Counted from the first letter of the stretch, positions 34,716 to 44,290 are shown. The stretch: 64,000 bases of DNA from Roseburia hominis (GCF_021531695.1 NZ_JADYUI010000003.1:1-64000); one strand, 5' to 3'. Translations and numbers: made by a program. The notes: a model not told the origin generated them from the sequence alone.

Positions 34716-36008
34716 ATGAGAATTGTAACGTTGACAAATGAAACAAAAGACAATATTTTAGAGAATCTTTTAAAGAGAAGCCCGAACAGTTATGGGGAAT
34801 ACGAAGGACAGGTTGCAGAAATTATTGAAAATGTCAGAAAAAATAAAGATTCTGCAATTTTTGAATATTCGAAAAAATTTGATCATGCTGACATTAATGC
34901 CGAAAATATTTTAGTTTCGGAAGAAGAAATCAAAGAAGCTTATGAAAAAGTAGATGCAAAGCTTTTGGAAGTAATGCGAAAATCTTTGGTCAATATCCGT
35001 GCTTATCATGAAAAACAAAAGCAGAACAGCTGGTTTCAGAGTGAGGAAAATGGTGCCATTTTAGGTCAGAAAGTAACTCCAATCGAGAAAGTCGGCGTAT
35101 ATGTACCGGGTGGAAAAGCAGTTTACCCGTCTTCCGTTCTTATGAATGTAGTTCCGGCAAAGGTTGCAGGCGTAGATGAGATTATTATGACAACACCACC
35201 TGGAAAAGACGGAAAAGTAAATCCTTCTACTTTAGTAGCCGCAAAAGAGGCCGGCGTCGATAAGATTTACAAAGTCGGCGGTGCACAGGCTGTTGCAGCT
35301 CTTGCATTTGGTACGGAAAGTGTGCCGAAGGTTGATAAAATCGTGGGCCCTGGAAATATTTACGTTGCGCTTGCAAAAAAAGCTGTGTTTGGTCATGTCA
35401 GTATTGACTCCATCGCAGGACCAAGTGAGATTTTAGTATTGGCTGATGATACTGCAACACCTCGCTATGTAGCAGCCGATTTATTGTCACAGGCAGAGCA
35501 TGATGAGATGGCTTCTGCAATTTTAGTTACGACCAGCAAAAAACTTGCAGAAGAAGTTTCCAAGGAAGTAGATAAGTTTACAGAAGAATTATCCAGAAAA
35601 GAGATTATTCAGAAATCCTTAGACAATTTTGGTTATATCTTAGTGGCAGAAACGATGGACGAAGCCATTGCAACTGCAAATGAAATAGCACCGGAGCACT
35701 TGGAAATCATTACGGAAAATCCATTTGAAACCATGACAAAGATTAAAAATGCCGGAGCAATTTTCTTGGGAGAATATAGCAGCGAACCACTCGGAGATTA
35801 TTTTGCAGGACCGAACCATGTGCTTCCGACAAACGGAACCGCAAAATTTTTCTCTGCACTTGGCGTAGATGCATTTGTGAAAAAATCAAGCATTATTTCT
35901 TATTCGAGAGAGGCGTTAGAGCCGGTATACAAAGATATCGTTCAATTTGCAGAATGTGAACAGTTAACCGCACATGCAAATTCTATTCGTGTTCGTTTTG
36001 AGGATTAG
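34716..36008 (+). CDS. hisD: Histidinol dehydrogenase
   Basis: This 430-residue zinc enzyme oxidises histidinol to histidine in the final pathway steps. Segments are GVYVPGGKAVYPSSVLMNVVPAKV, YKVGGAQAVAALAFGTESVP and GPSEILVLAD, then ADLLSQAEHDEMASA with the metal and catalytic residues, and PNHVLPTNGTAKF. ATG at 34716 is 10 nt after AGGAG; a GTG at 34707 is closer to it. Length is normal. Confidence 0.95.
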   Translation: MRIVTLTNETKDNILENLLKRSPNSYGEYEGQVAEIIENVRKNKDSAIFEYSKKFDHADINAENILVSEEEIKEAYEKVDAKLLEVMRKSLVNIRAYHEKQKQNSWFQSEENGAILGQKVTPIEKVGVYVPGGKAVYPSSVLMNVVPAKVAGVDEIIMTTPPGKDGKVNPSTLVAAKEAGVDKIYKVGGAQAVAALAFGTESVPKVDKIVGPGNIYVALAKKAVFGHVSIDSIAGPSEILVLADDTATPRYVAADLLSQAEHDEMASAILVTTSKKLAEEVSKEVDKFTEELSRKEIIQKSLDNFGYILVAETMDEAIATANEIAPEHLEIITENPFETMTKIKNAGAIFLGEYSSEPLGDYFAGPNHVLPTNGTAKFFSALGVDAFVKKSSIISYSREALEPVYKDIVQFAECEQLTAHANSIRVRFED

Positions 36009-36019
36009 GAGGGATTAGA

Positions 36020-36607
36020 TTGAATCGGGTTGCAGAAGTAAAAAGGACAACAAAAGAAACCGATATTTCTCTTTCCTTGAATCTGGACGGAAACGGAACA
36101 TCGGAAATTGATACCGGAATCGGTTTTTTTGATCATATGTTAGACGGATTTGCAAGACACGGACTTTTTGATCTTAAAGTAGAGGTAAAGGGAGATTTGA
36201 TTGTAGATTGTCACCACTCCATTGAGGATACCGGAATCGTGTTAGGGGAAGCAATCAAAAAAGCCGTCGGAGATAAAAAAGGAATGAAGCGCTTTGGAAG
36301 CTGTATTTTGCCGATGGATGAAACCTTAGTCTTGTGTGCAATCGATATTTCAGGAAGACCATATCTTTCTTTTGACGGGGAATTTACCACCGACAGAGTC
36401 GGATATATGGACACCGAGATGGTAAAAGAATTTTTCTATGCCATTTCTTATGCGGCAGGGATGAATTTGCATCTTAAGGTATTATCCGGTGGAAATAATC
36501 ATCATATGATAGAAGCAATGTTCAAGGCATTTGCGCGTGCTTTAGATGAAGCAACGCTTATTGATCCGCGAATTACGGATGTATTATCGACGAAAGGCAG
36601 TTTATAG
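36020..36607 (+). CDS. hisB: Imidazoleglycerol-phosphate dehydratase
   Basis: This 195-residue manganese enzyme dehydrates imidazoleglycerol phosphate. FFDHMLDGFARHGLFDL and DCHHSIEDTGIVLG hold the first metal ligands, and GGNNHHMIEAMFKAFARAL the second set. It is the monofunctional form, without a histidinol-phosphatase domain. It starts with TTG at 36020, with AGGAGGG upstream, and lies 11 bp after hisD. Confidence 0.94.
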   Translation: MNRVAEVKRTTKETDISLSLNLDGNGTSEIDTGIGFFDHMLDGFARHGLFDLKVEVKGDLIVDCHHSIEDTGIVLGEAIKKAVGDKKGMKRFGSCILPMDETLVLCAIDISGRPYLSFDGEFTTDRVGYMDTEMVKEFFYAISYAAGMNLHLKVLSGGNNHHMIEAMFKAFARALDEATLIDPRITDVLSTKGSL

Positions 36608-36617
36608 GTGAAGTTTT

Positions 36618-37898
36618 ATGGATAAGAAGACAATTGTATCTACACTATATTTAAAAGAAGGAAAAGCGGTAAAAGGACCGGATGATTTTTCTTCTGCCGG
36701 AGATTTATTTACGATGGCAAAAATGTATAACGACAGTGGTGTAGATAAAATCATTGTATATGATTTGTCTGATAGTGACAGGGAACATGAAAAAAATATC
36801 CATACGATTAAAAGTATGGTGCAAAATATTGAAACTCCGATTTGTGCAGGCGGAAACATTAAGCGTCTGGAGGATATTAAGAAATTCCTTTATGCCGGCT
36901 GTAAGCAGGTCGTGTTAAATGCATCAAAGCCGGAAACGGCACAGCTTGCAGATGAAGGAAGTAAACGTTTTGGAAAGGAAAAAATGTTACTTTCCATTCA
37001 AAACGTCGACTATATTTTTAAACATAATTCTGAAATTCCGTTAATGTTCCATGAACTTGTTGTTATGGACGCTTCTATTGTTGAAGCAGTTGAAAATATT
37101 ACACCAATTCCGTATATTTTACAACTTGAGCATTATGATGAGGAAGAAATCTTAAAGATTCTTAAAAAAGTAAATGTCAGAGGAATTATGGGTTCCTTTG
37201 TCAATGAATCTGAGATTGATGTGATGGAATTAAAAGCCAAATGTAAAAAGGAAGGCATTAAGATGGATAATTTTGAACCGGCAATCAAATGGTCGGACTT
37301 AAAGTTAAATTCCGATGGCATGGTTCCGGTTATTGTGCAGGATTATCGTACCAATGAGGTCTTAATGTTGGCCTACATGAATGAAGATGCTTTTAATGCA
37401 ACAATTATTCGCGGAAAGATGACCTATTTTAGCAGAAGCAGGCAGGAACTCTGGTTAAAGGGTGAAACTTCCGGTCATTTTCAGTATGTGAAATCACTTA
37501 CGGCAGATTGTGACTTTGATACGATTCTTGCGCGGGTGTCACAAGTTGGTGCTGCCTGTCATACCGGAAAAAGAAGCTGCTTCTTTAATCAGATTATAGA
37601 AAAAGAGTACCTTGAAAAGAATCCGCTTACGGTTTTTGAAACAGTTTATAATGTCATTGCAGACAGAAAGGCACATCCAAAGGAAGGGTCTTATACGAAT
37701 TATCTGTTTGACAAAGGAATTGATAAGATTTTAAAGAAATGCGGCGAAGAATGTACCGAAATTGTAATTGCCGCCAAAAATCCGGATGCGGAAGAAATTA
37801 AATATGAAATCTCGGATCTCTTATATCATATCATGGTTCTTATGGTTGAAAAAGGCGTGACATGGGAAGAAATTACTGCAGAACTGGCACAACGGTAA
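36618..37898 (+). CDS. hisIE: HisI-HisE bifunctional enzyme with N-terminal HisA/HisF-like barrel
   Basis: This 426-residue protein has three parts. Residues ~1-215 are a HisA/HisF-type half-barrel repeat fold ([17 protein letters not shown], then [17 protein letters not shown], and [10 protein letters not shown]). Residues ~224-330 are phosphoribosyl-AMP cyclohydrolase HisI, with the zinc ligands in [19 protein letters not shown] and the CFF end. Residues ~335-426 are phosphoribosyl-ATP pyrophosphatase HisE ([18 protein letters not shown]). The two catalytic aspartates expected in HisF are Tyr11 and Gln128 here, so the barrel is probably not active. Separate hisH, hisA and hisF are absent from this operon. 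Ending the operon with a three-domain protein is unusual. Confidence 0.85.
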   Translation: MDKKTIVSTLYLKEGKAVKGPDDFSSAGDLFTMAKMYNDSGVDKIIVYDLSDSDREHEKNIHTIKSMVQNIETPICAGGNIKRLEDIKKFLYAGCKQVVLNASKPETAQLADEGSKRFGKEKMLLSIQNVDYIFKHNSEIPLMFHELVVMDASIVEAVENITPIPYILQLEHYDEEEILKILKKVNVRGIMGSFVNESEIDVMELKAKCKKEGIKMDNFEPAIKWSDLKLNSDGMVPVIVQDYRTNEVLMLAYMNEDAFNATIIRGKMTYFSRSRQELWLKGETSGHFQYVKSLTADCDFDTILARVSQVGAACHTGKRSCFFNQIIEKEYLEKNPLTVFETVYNVIADRKAHPKEGSYTNYLFDKGIDKILKKCGEECTEIVIAAKNPDAEEIKYEISDLLYHIMVLMVEKGVTWEEITAELAQR

Positions 37899-37913
37899 TG
37901 TGCCGCATAGAAA

Positions 37914-37956
37914 GATTCAGGTGTAAAAAGTTGTCTTTTTACACCTGAATCTTTTT
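37914..37956 (+). terminator. his operon terminator
   Basis: GATTCAGGTGTAAAAAG pairs with CTTTTTACACCTGAATC (17 bp, perfect) over TTGT and is followed by TTTTTG. It is a strong intrinsic terminator. Confidence 0.93.
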
Positions 37957-38027
37957 GTTTTATAGAAATTTAGAAAAAAATAAGAAATTATTTCTATGCA
38001 AAATTTATGTATTATGTTACAATTAAT

Positions 38028-38049
38028 ATAGTTCACAAATGAACCATAT
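38028..38049 (+). promoter_or_regulatory. Palindromic operator ahead of the MarR gene
   Basis: TATaGTTCA-CAAA-TGAACcATA is almost a perfect palindrome 18 bp before the start codon. Its size and placement fit a MarR-type dimer site for autorepression. Confidence 0.65.
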
Positions 38050-38066
38050 ATTGAGAGAAAGAAATC

Positions 38067-38516
38067 ATGTATCAGGAATACGAAATATTAACATTAGGAA
38101 CAGAACTAAAGAAGCTCTTAGAACAAAAATCGGAACCATTAATGAAAAAATACGATTTGCGAAAAATTGAATTGGATATTCTGGCATATTTGTCCAGTGA
38201 AGCCTGTGGGGATACGGCAAAAGAAATCATGGAGAAAAAGCATATTTCGAAGGCACATGTTTCAAAGTCCATTGATAATTTAAAACAACGTGGACTGATT
38301 ACCTTAAATGAAGATTCGAAAGACCATCGTTATCTTCATATTACGCTTTCCGCAAAAGCAAACGTTGTCGTAGCCGAGTTTATGGCAATTCATGAAGAAT
38401 GCAGACGAATCGTATTTTCTATGCTTACCAAAGAAGAAATGGAACAGATTTCTAACATTTGTAAAAAGATGCAGGAAAACATCCGATGTGAAATGACTTC
38501 TACACAAAAAAAGTAA
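38067..38516 (+). CDS. MarR-family transcriptional regulator
   Basis: This 149-residue winged-helix protein has DILAYLSSEACGDTAKEI, the recognition helix region KKHISKAHVSKSIDNLKQRG and the wing LNEDSKDHRYLHITLSAK, typical of MarR. It is followed 44 bp later by citrate synthase, which may be its target along with itself. The ligand is unknown. Confidence 0.88.
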   Translation: MYQEYEILTLGTELKKLLEQKSEPLMKKYDLRKIELDILAYLSSEACGDTAKEIMEKKHISKAHVSKSIDNLKQRGLITLNEDSKDHRYLHITLSAKANVVVAEFMAIHEECRRIVFSMLTKEEMEQISNICKKMQENIRCEMTSTQKK

Positions 38517-38559
38517 CTTGATAACGCATAATTTATGCAGCACAAAATGAGGTGAACAG

Positions 38560-39918
38560 ATGGGAAACAGAGACAGCGCAATTTTATATGCAAAAAGAAA
38601 AGAATCGTTATGTCAAAAGCATGATGTTGTACAACCGGATTTATATCAGGAATACGGCGTAAAGCGCGGACTTCGAGATGAAGAGGGACGCGGTGTTTTA
38701 ACCGGTCTTACCAATATTTCGGAAATTACCGCATTCCGGGAAGAAAATGGCAAAAAGATACCTTGCGATGGTCAGCTTTTGTATCGTGGTTATGATGTAA
38801 AGGATCTGGTAAAAGGCAGTATGAATCAACGCTTCGTGTTTGAGGAAGGTGCCTATCTGCTATTATTCGGAGAATTGCCAAATACGGAAGAATTGCATGA
38901 GTTTCAGCGAATTATCGCAGACAGTATGGAGATGCCGACGAACTTTACCAGAGACGTCATTATGAAAGCTCCAAGTTTTGATATCATGAATTCCATGACA
39001 AGAAGTGTCCTTACACTTGCTTCTTATGATGATATGACAACGAATCTTGATATTGATAATGTATTAAGACAAAGCATTCAGTTAATCAGTATTTTCCCAA
39101 TGCTTGCCGTATACGCTTATCATGCTTACAATCATTATGAGAAGGATGGCAGTATGTATATTCACAGGCCGGATCCTAATTTATCTCTTGCAGAGAATTT
39201 TCTTCGTATGTTGCGTCCGGATATGCAGTATACAGAGTTAGAAGCAACGGTATTAGACGTTGCATTGTTACTTCATATGGAGCATGGTGGTGGAAATAAC
39301 TCGACTTTTACAACCCGTGTCGTAACGTCCTCAGGTTCTGATACGTATTCTGCGATTGCAGCTGCATTATCTTCTTTAAAAGGGAAAAAGCATGGTGGTG
39401 CCAATATCATGGTCATGAAGATGATCGATGATATTAAAGAGCACATTACTGACCCACATGATGAAGAATCTATCAGTTATTATCTGGACCGTATTTTAAA
39501 TAAAGAGGCATTCGATAAAAAAGGTCTGATTTATGGAATGGGGCATGCCGTATATTCTCTTTCTGACCCAAGAGAGGTTATTTTTAAAGACTTTGTGGAA
39601 CGCCTTGCTGTGGCAAAGGGCAGAGATGATGATATGGCTTTATATAATAATATCGAAAAAATTGCGCCAAAGCTGATTGGAAAAGAACGTAAAATCTTTA
39701 AAGGGGTTAGTCCGAATGTCGATTTCTACAGTGGATTTGTTTATGATATGCTCGGTATTCCGGTTGAACTTTATACTCCATTATTTGCAATTGCGAGAAT
39801 TGTAGGATGGAGTGCACATCGTATTGAGGAATTGATTTCTGCAAACAAGATTATTCGTCCGGCATATAAGAGTCTGGTTACGAAGCAGGAATACCAACCG
39901 AGAAAAGATCGTAAGTAA
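38560..39918 (+). CDS. Citrate synthase
   Basis: This 452-residue enzyme condenses acetyl-CoA with oxaloacetate. RGVLTGLTNISEI and GQLLYRGYDVKDL mark the start. HMEHGGGNNSTFTTRVVTSSG and IYGMGHAVYSLSDPRE carry the conserved histidines, and GVSPNVDFYSGFVYDMLGIP the catalytic Asp. It has an N-terminal extension compared with the ~370-residue enzymes of Bacillus. No other TCA-cycle gene is adjacent. A GAGGTG precedes the ATG. Substrate (citrate versus 2-methylcitrate) cannot be set from sequence alone. Confidence 0.9.
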   Translation: MGNRDSAILYAKRKESLCQKHDVVQPDLYQEYGVKRGLRDEEGRGVLTGLTNISEITAFREENGKKIPCDGQLLYRGYDVKDLVKGSMNQRFVFEEGAYLLLFGELPNTEELHEFQRIIADSMEMPTNFTRDVIMKAPSFDIMNSMTRSVLTLASYDDMTTNLDIDNVLRQSIQLISIFPMLAVYAYHAYNHYEKDGSMYIHRPDPNLSLAENFLRMLRPDMQYTELEATVLDVALLLHMEHGGGNNSTFTTRVVTSSGSDTYSAIAAALSSLKGKKHGGANIMVMKMIDDIKEHITDPHDEESISYYLDRILNKEAFDKKGLIYGMGHAVYSLSDPREVIFKDFVERLAVAKGRDDDMALYNNIEKIAPKLIGKERKIFKGVSPNVDFYSGFVYDMLGIPVELYTPLFAIARIVGWSAHRIEELISANKIIRPAYKSLVTKQEYQPRKDRK

Positions 39919-39977
39919 TTAGCATCATGAATATTTTTGTGTTTTCTTTCATATTGTTTCATAAGAAGATAGATAAG

Positions 39978-40004
39978 GGTTTACATAAAAATATTATGTA
40001 AACC
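39978..40004 (+). repeat. Inverted repeat (operator or weak terminator)
   Basis: GGTTTACATAA and TTATGTAAACC are an 11-bp perfect inverted repeat with a 5-base AAATA centre. It lies 13 bp before the next start codon and has no T-run after it, so an operator is as likely as a citrate-synthase terminator. It is similar to Rex- or Xer-like symmetric sites only in general look. Confidence 0.5.
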
Positions 40005-40016
40005 AAATGGAGAGAA

Positions 40017-40331
40017 ATGGAAGATTACGCCAGAAATCGCAAAAATTATGTTGCCGAAGTGCGACGTTCCTTTGATGATCCTTCGGTATCTGAAAAAAGT
40101 TTTGATTTTTATTCAAAAGAAGACGGAACAGAGAATACAGTGACGAGAAATACAAGTTTTTTTAAAATGCGGCTGTTTTTTTCTGTTCTGTTATTTTTTG
40201 CCTATCTATTTATGAATCAGACGGGAATTTCCATTGCCGGAGTTACCTGCACAAAACTGTATGAAACAATTGAGGAAAACTATGATTATACAAATCTAAA
40301 AAAATATGTTATGATATCAGACGTGAAATGA
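40017..40331 (+). CDS. Small membrane protein of unknown function
   Basis: This 104-residue protein has a charged cytosolic N-terminus (~48 residues), one membrane helix (about residues 50-68, MRLFFSVLLFFAYLFMNQ) and a short acidic extracytoplasmic tail. No family is recognised. GGAGAG precedes ATG 40017. It lies 49 bp ahead of the radical SAM gene and may be co-transcribed. Confidence 0.65.
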   Translation: MEDYARNRKNYVAEVRRSFDDPSVSEKSFDFYSKEDGTENTVTRNTSFFKMRLFFSVLLFFAYLFMNQTGISIAGVTCTKLYETIEENYDYTNLKKYVMISDVK

Positions 40332-40380
40332 TAAAAAGTTTCACAATCCCCTAAGAAAAGAAAGATGAATGAGGTACAAA

Positions 40381-42249
40381 ATGAGCACAAAATTAGCCTT
40401 ATCCGATGAAATATTATTAACAATCGATAAGCCTGCGCGCTATATCGGGAATGAATTAAATATGGTAAAAAAGGATCCGAAGGATGTAGAGATTCGTTTT
40501 GCCATGTGTTTTCCGGATGTTTACGAAATCGGTATGTCACATCTTGGCATGCAGATTTTATATGATATGTTCAATAAAAGAGATGATATTTATTGTGAAC
40601 GCGTATTTTCTCCCTGGCCGGATCTGCATAAAATCATGAAAGAGCAAAAGATTCCGCTTTTTGCTTTAGAAAGTCAGGAACCTTTAAAAAAATTCGATTT
40701 TATCGGAATTACGATCCAGTATGAGATGTGTTACACCAATATTCTGCAAATTCTTGATTTAGCCCAGATTCCGCTTTTTGCCAAAGACAGGACAAAAGAA
40801 GATCCGATTATCATAGGTGGTGGTCCTTGTACCTATAATCCGGAACCCTTGGCGGATTTCTTTGACTTATTTTATATTGGTGAGGGAGAAACCCAGTATG
40901 ACAAGTTGTTTGCCCTTTATAAAGAAGCAAAGAAAAAGAAATGGACCAGGGAAGAATTTTTAAGAAAAGCTGCCCAGATTCCGGGAATTTATGTGCCTTC
41001 TCTATATGAAGTAACCTATAAAGAAGATGGTACCATTCTTGAAATGAAGCCAAAATATGAAGATGTTCCCATAAAGGTTGAAAAACAGGTCGTCATGGAC
41101 CTTACGGATGCACCATATCCGGAAAAACCAATTGTGCCATTCATTAAGGCAACACAGGACCGCGTGGTACTCGAAATCCAGCGAGGCTGTATCAGAGGAT
41201 GTCGTTTTTGTCAGGCAGGAATGATTTACCGCCCGAATCGTGAAAAAAATATTGAGGTATTAAAAAAGCATGCCTACGAAATGTTAAAAAACACCGGACA
41301 TGAAGAGATTTCCCTTAGTTCCTTAAGTTCCAGTGATTATAGTGAATTAGAAGAATTAGTCAGTTTTTTAATTGATAACTTCAAAGAAAAAGGGGTTAAC
41401 ATTTCACTTCCTTCTCTACGTATTGATGCATTTTCTTTAGATGTTATGGGAAAGGTTCAGGATATCAGAAAAAGCAGTTTAACCTTTGCACCGGAAGCCG
41501 GCTCCCAACGCTTAAGGGATGTGATCAATAAAGGATTAACGGAAGAGGTTATTTTAAATGGTGCCGGTATGGCGTTTGAGGGCGGCTGGCAGAAGGTAAA
41601 GCTCTATTTTATGTTAGGACTTCCAACAGAAACAACCGAGGATATGCGTGCAATTGCAGAGCTTGCCAATAAAATTGCAGTCCGTTATTATGAGATTCCG
41701 AAAGAACAGCGAAATGGCAAATGTCAGATTACCATCAGCACCTCTTTCTTTGTGCCGAAGCCATTTACCCCATTCCAGTGGGCGAGAATGTATGACAAGG
41801 ATAATTACCTTGGAAGGGCAAAGACGGTGAATGATGCAGTCAAAGAACAGTTGAACCGGAAGAGTATTAAATATAACTGGCATGAAGCGGATGTTACAGT
41901 TTTAGAGGGAATTTTTGCAAGAGGAGACCGAAGAATCGGACAGGCACTGGTAAAAGCTTATGAAAAAGGCTGTATTTTTGATGCATGGAGCGAATTTTTT
42001 GACAACAGTAAGTGGTTAGAAACATTCGAGGAGCTTGGAATCGACACGGATTTTTATACGATGCGCGAAAGAGACAGAGAGGAAGTATTTCCGTGGGATT
42101 TCATTGATGCCGGTGTGACGAAAGAATTTTTACTGCGTCAGTGGGATATTGCACATGAAGAAACGGTGACTCCAAACTGCCGTATGAAATGTGCCGGCTG
42201 TGGAGCAATGCGTTATAAAGGAGGTGTCTGTTATGAAGATAAGAATTAA
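40381..42249 (+). CDS. B12-binding-type radical SAM protein (TIGR03960-like)
   Basis: This 622-residue protein has an N-terminal region like a B12-binding domain (VEIRFAMCFPDVYEIGMSHLG) and the radical SAM core with EIQRGCIRGCRFCQAG (CxxxCxxC). The C-terminus holds CRMKCAGCGAMRYKGG, an extra metal-binding cysteine cluster. It overlaps the start of the partner DUF2344 gene by 17 bases. The pair next to rng is typical of Clostridia and is thought to modify RNA, but the product is not established. ATG at 40381 has GAGG upstream. Confidence 0.88.
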   Translation: MSTKLALSDEILLTIDKPARYIGNELNMVKKDPKDVEIRFAMCFPDVYEIGMSHLGMQILYDMFNKRDDIYCERVFSPWPDLHKIMKEQKIPLFALESQEPLKKFDFIGITIQYEMCYTNILQILDLAQIPLFAKDRTKEDPIIIGGGPCTYNPEPLADFFDLFYIGEGETQYDKLFALYKEAKKKKWTREEFLRKAAQIPGIYVPSLYEVTYKEDGTILEMKPKYEDVPIKVEKQVVMDLTDAPYPEKPIVPFIKATQDRVVLEIQRGCIRGCRFCQAGMIYRPNREKNIEVLKKHAYEMLKNTGHEEISLSSLSSSDYSELEELVSFLIDNFKEKGVNISLPSLRIDAFSLDVMGKVQDIRKSSLTFAPEAGSQRLRDVINKGLTEEVILNGAGMAFEGGWQKVKLYFMLGLPTETTEDMRAIAELANKIAVRYYEIPKEQRNGKCQITISTSFFVPKPFTPFQWARMYDKDNYLGRAKTVNDAVKEQLNRKSIKYNWHEADVTVLEGIFARGDRRIGQALVKAYEKGCIFDAWSEFFDNSKWLETFEELGIDTDFYTMRERDREEVFPWDFIDAGVTKEFLLRQWDIAHEETVTPNCRMKCAGCGAMRYKGGVCYEDKN

Positions 42250-42949
42250 GTTTAAAAAATATGGCGTAATGAAGTTTATCGGACATCTGGATATTATGCG
42301 TTATTTCCAAAAGGCAATGCGAAGAGCCGATATTGATATTGCGTATTCCGAGGGATTTTCCCCACACCAGATTATGTCTTTTGCAGCACCGCTTGGTGTC
42401 GGACTTACCAGTGATGGAGAATACCTTGATATTGAAGTAAAAAGTTCAAAATCTTCCAAAGAGTCGATTGTAAACCTAAACAACACCATGGTTGACGGCA
42501 TTGAAATACTGGAATATAAAAGACTTCCGGATACCGCCAAAAAATCCATGTCGATTGTAGCGGCTGCAGATTATAAAGTTTTTTATAAAGAAAATTATGA
42601 AAGTCCTTATTCTGTCACAGAATGGCAGGAAAAGTTAAAGGAATTTTTTACAGACCGTCCAGAAGTACTCATTACGAAAAAAACGAAAAAAAGCGAAAAA
42701 GTGATGGACTTAAAGCAGTTAGTGTATGACTTTAAGATCTTAGAAGAAGAAAATCGTCCGGTATTTTATTTAAATGTCTGTACCGGAAGTACTGATAATG
42801 TAAAACCTGAACTTGTTTTAGAGGCTTTTTATGAATATCTTAATTTAAGTTATGATGCATTTGCATTTCAAATTCACCGCCTTGATGTTTATGCAAAAAC
42901 AGAAGATGGTTATGTAACGCTTGGAAGTCTGGGAGAAGACATTGAATAG
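42233..42949 (+). CDS. TIGR03936/DUF2344 radical SAM-associated protein
   Basis: This 238-residue protein begins MKIRIKFKKYGVMKFIGHLD and has SEGFSPHQIMSFAAPLGVG, both conserved in the DUF2344 family that always follows the radical SAM partner. ATG at 42233 has AGGAGG 8 nt upstream. It overlaps rng by eight bases. Confidence 0.88.
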   Translation: MKIRIKFKKYGVMKFIGHLDIMRYFQKAMRRADIDIAYSEGFSPHQIMSFAAPLGVGLTSDGEYLDIEVKSSKSSKESIVNLNNTMVDGIEILEYKRLPDTAKKSMSIVAAADYKVFYKENYESPYSVTEWQEKLKEFFTDRPEVLITKKTKKSEKVMDLKQLVYDFKILEEENRPVFYLNVCTGSTDNVKPELVLEAFYEYLNLSYDAFAFQIHRLDVYAKTEDGYVTLGSLGEDIE

Positions 42950-44189
42950 TATAGAAAAGAAAAAAATCGTAATTACAAAATTAAAAAAAGAGTTGTTTTT
43001 TCCTGTGCCGGAGGAAGAAAACAGTGAATTTCTGGTTGTTGCAACTTATGAACAGGATAAACTCTCTGACCTTAACTGTTATTCGATGAACGAAGAGTCA
43101 ATCCTCGGAAATATTTATATTGGAAGAGTCGAGAACATCGTAAAAAACTTAAACGCCGCTTTCATCCGGTTTTCAGAAAAAGAAAAGGGATATTATTCTC
43201 TGGAAAATTTTAAAACACCGATTTTCACAAAGAAAATTGGAAAAAAACCGCTCTGTATCGGAGATGAACTATTAGTTCAGGTAGAACGTGAGGCAATTAA
43301 GACAAAAGATCCCTATCTTTCCACAAACTTAAACTTTAGTGGAGAATATCTGGTGCTTACCGGTGGAGATAAAAAGGTTGGGGTATCTGCAAAGTTAGAT
43401 AAAGAAACGAGAAAACGGTTAAAGGAACTACTGGAACTTCATAAAAAGGATGAATATGGTGTAATTGTAAGAACAAACGCGAATTCTGCATCAGATTCTG
43501 AAATATTGCAGGAATTAGAAGGACTCGAGAAAGATTTCTTTCATTTAAAAGAAACGGCAATCCATAAGACGTGCTACAGCCTTTTGTATCAACCGCCAAA
43601 AGGAATCTCAAAGATTTTACAGGATCTTCGTCTTAATACCTTAGAAGAAATTGTAACAGACGATCATTCATTTTATGAAATTATTTCTTCTGAATTTGAC
43701 AAAAATGAGAACTTCACGGGAAAAATACGCTATTATGAAGATGCTCTTTTACCACTTTATAAGCTTTATAGCATTGAAAGTGAGATTAGAAATGCCTTAA
43801 GGAAAAAAGTCTGGTTAAAATCCGGAGCTTATCTTATTATAGAACCGACCGAGGCTTTAACGGTAATTGATGTTAACAGTGGAAAAAATGTCACGAAAAA
43901 GAAGAGTGAAGAAAGTTTTCTTAAGATTAACTTAGAAGCTGCAAAAGAAATTGCAAGACAGCTTAGAATCCGTAATATTTCCGGTGTCTGCATTGTTGAT
44001 TTTATCAGTATGGAATCAAAAGAATCCAATGAAACATTAATGCATGAATTCCGGATGGAGCTAAAAAAAGACCCGGTCGGCGTGCAGTTAGTAGACATTA
44101 CAAAATTGGGACTTGTCGAACTGACCAGAAAGAAAATAAAAAAATCGTTAAAAGAACAATTTTCTTTTGGAAAAAGTATTGACGAATAA
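42942..44189 (+). CDS. rng: Ribonuclease E/G family protein
   Basis: This 415-residue endoribonuclease has an N-terminal S1 domain (ESILGNIYIGRVENIVKNL), the catalytic DNase-I-like domain with ALTVIDVNSGKN and GVCIVDFISM supplying the metal-binding aspartates, and LVELTRKKIKKSL at the end. It lacks the long degradosome tail of RNase E, so it is RNase G-like. A TTG at 42942 with GGGAG 6 nt upstream is the best start. It lies directly before rplU, the common placement. Confidence 0.86.
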   Translation: MNSIEKKKIVITKLKKELFFPVPEEENSEFLVVATYEQDKLSDLNCYSMNEESILGNIYIGRVENIVKNLNAAFIRFSEKEKGYYSLENFKTPIFTKKIGKKPLCIGDELLVQVEREAIKTKDPYLSTNLNFSGEYLVLTGGDKKVGVSAKLDKETRKRLKELLELHKKDEYGVIVRTNANSASDSEILQELEGLEKDFFHLKETAIHKTCYSLLYQPPKGISKILQDLRLNTLEEIVTDDHSFYEIISSEFDKNENFTGKIRYYEDALLPLYKLYSIESEIRNALRKKVWLKSGAYLIIEPTEALTVIDVNSGKNVTKKKSEESFLKINLEAAKEIARQLRIRNISGVCIVDFISMESKESNETLMHEFRMELKKDPVGVQLVDITKLGLVELTRKKIKKSLKEQFSFGKSIDE

Positions 44190-44210
44190 TACATTTTATG
44201 TTAATTTAAT

Positions 44211-44274
44211 ACAGTATGCCGCACAGTGAGGTATAAAGTCTGCATTTGCAGCACCATAACTGGCGAGTAATGAT
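44211..44274 (+). promoter_or_regulatory. Candidate L21 leader (cis-regulatory RNA)
   Basis: The 5' region before rplU contains CTGCATTTGCAG, then CACCATAACTGGCGAGTAA, which resembles the L21 leader that controls this ribosomal operon in Firmicutes. The hairpin CTGCA-TT-TGCAG is at 44240-44251. This is recognition from memory; a covariance search with the Rfam L21_leader model would settle it. Confidence 0.55.
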
Positions 44275-44290
44275 AAATAGGAGGTGCCAT

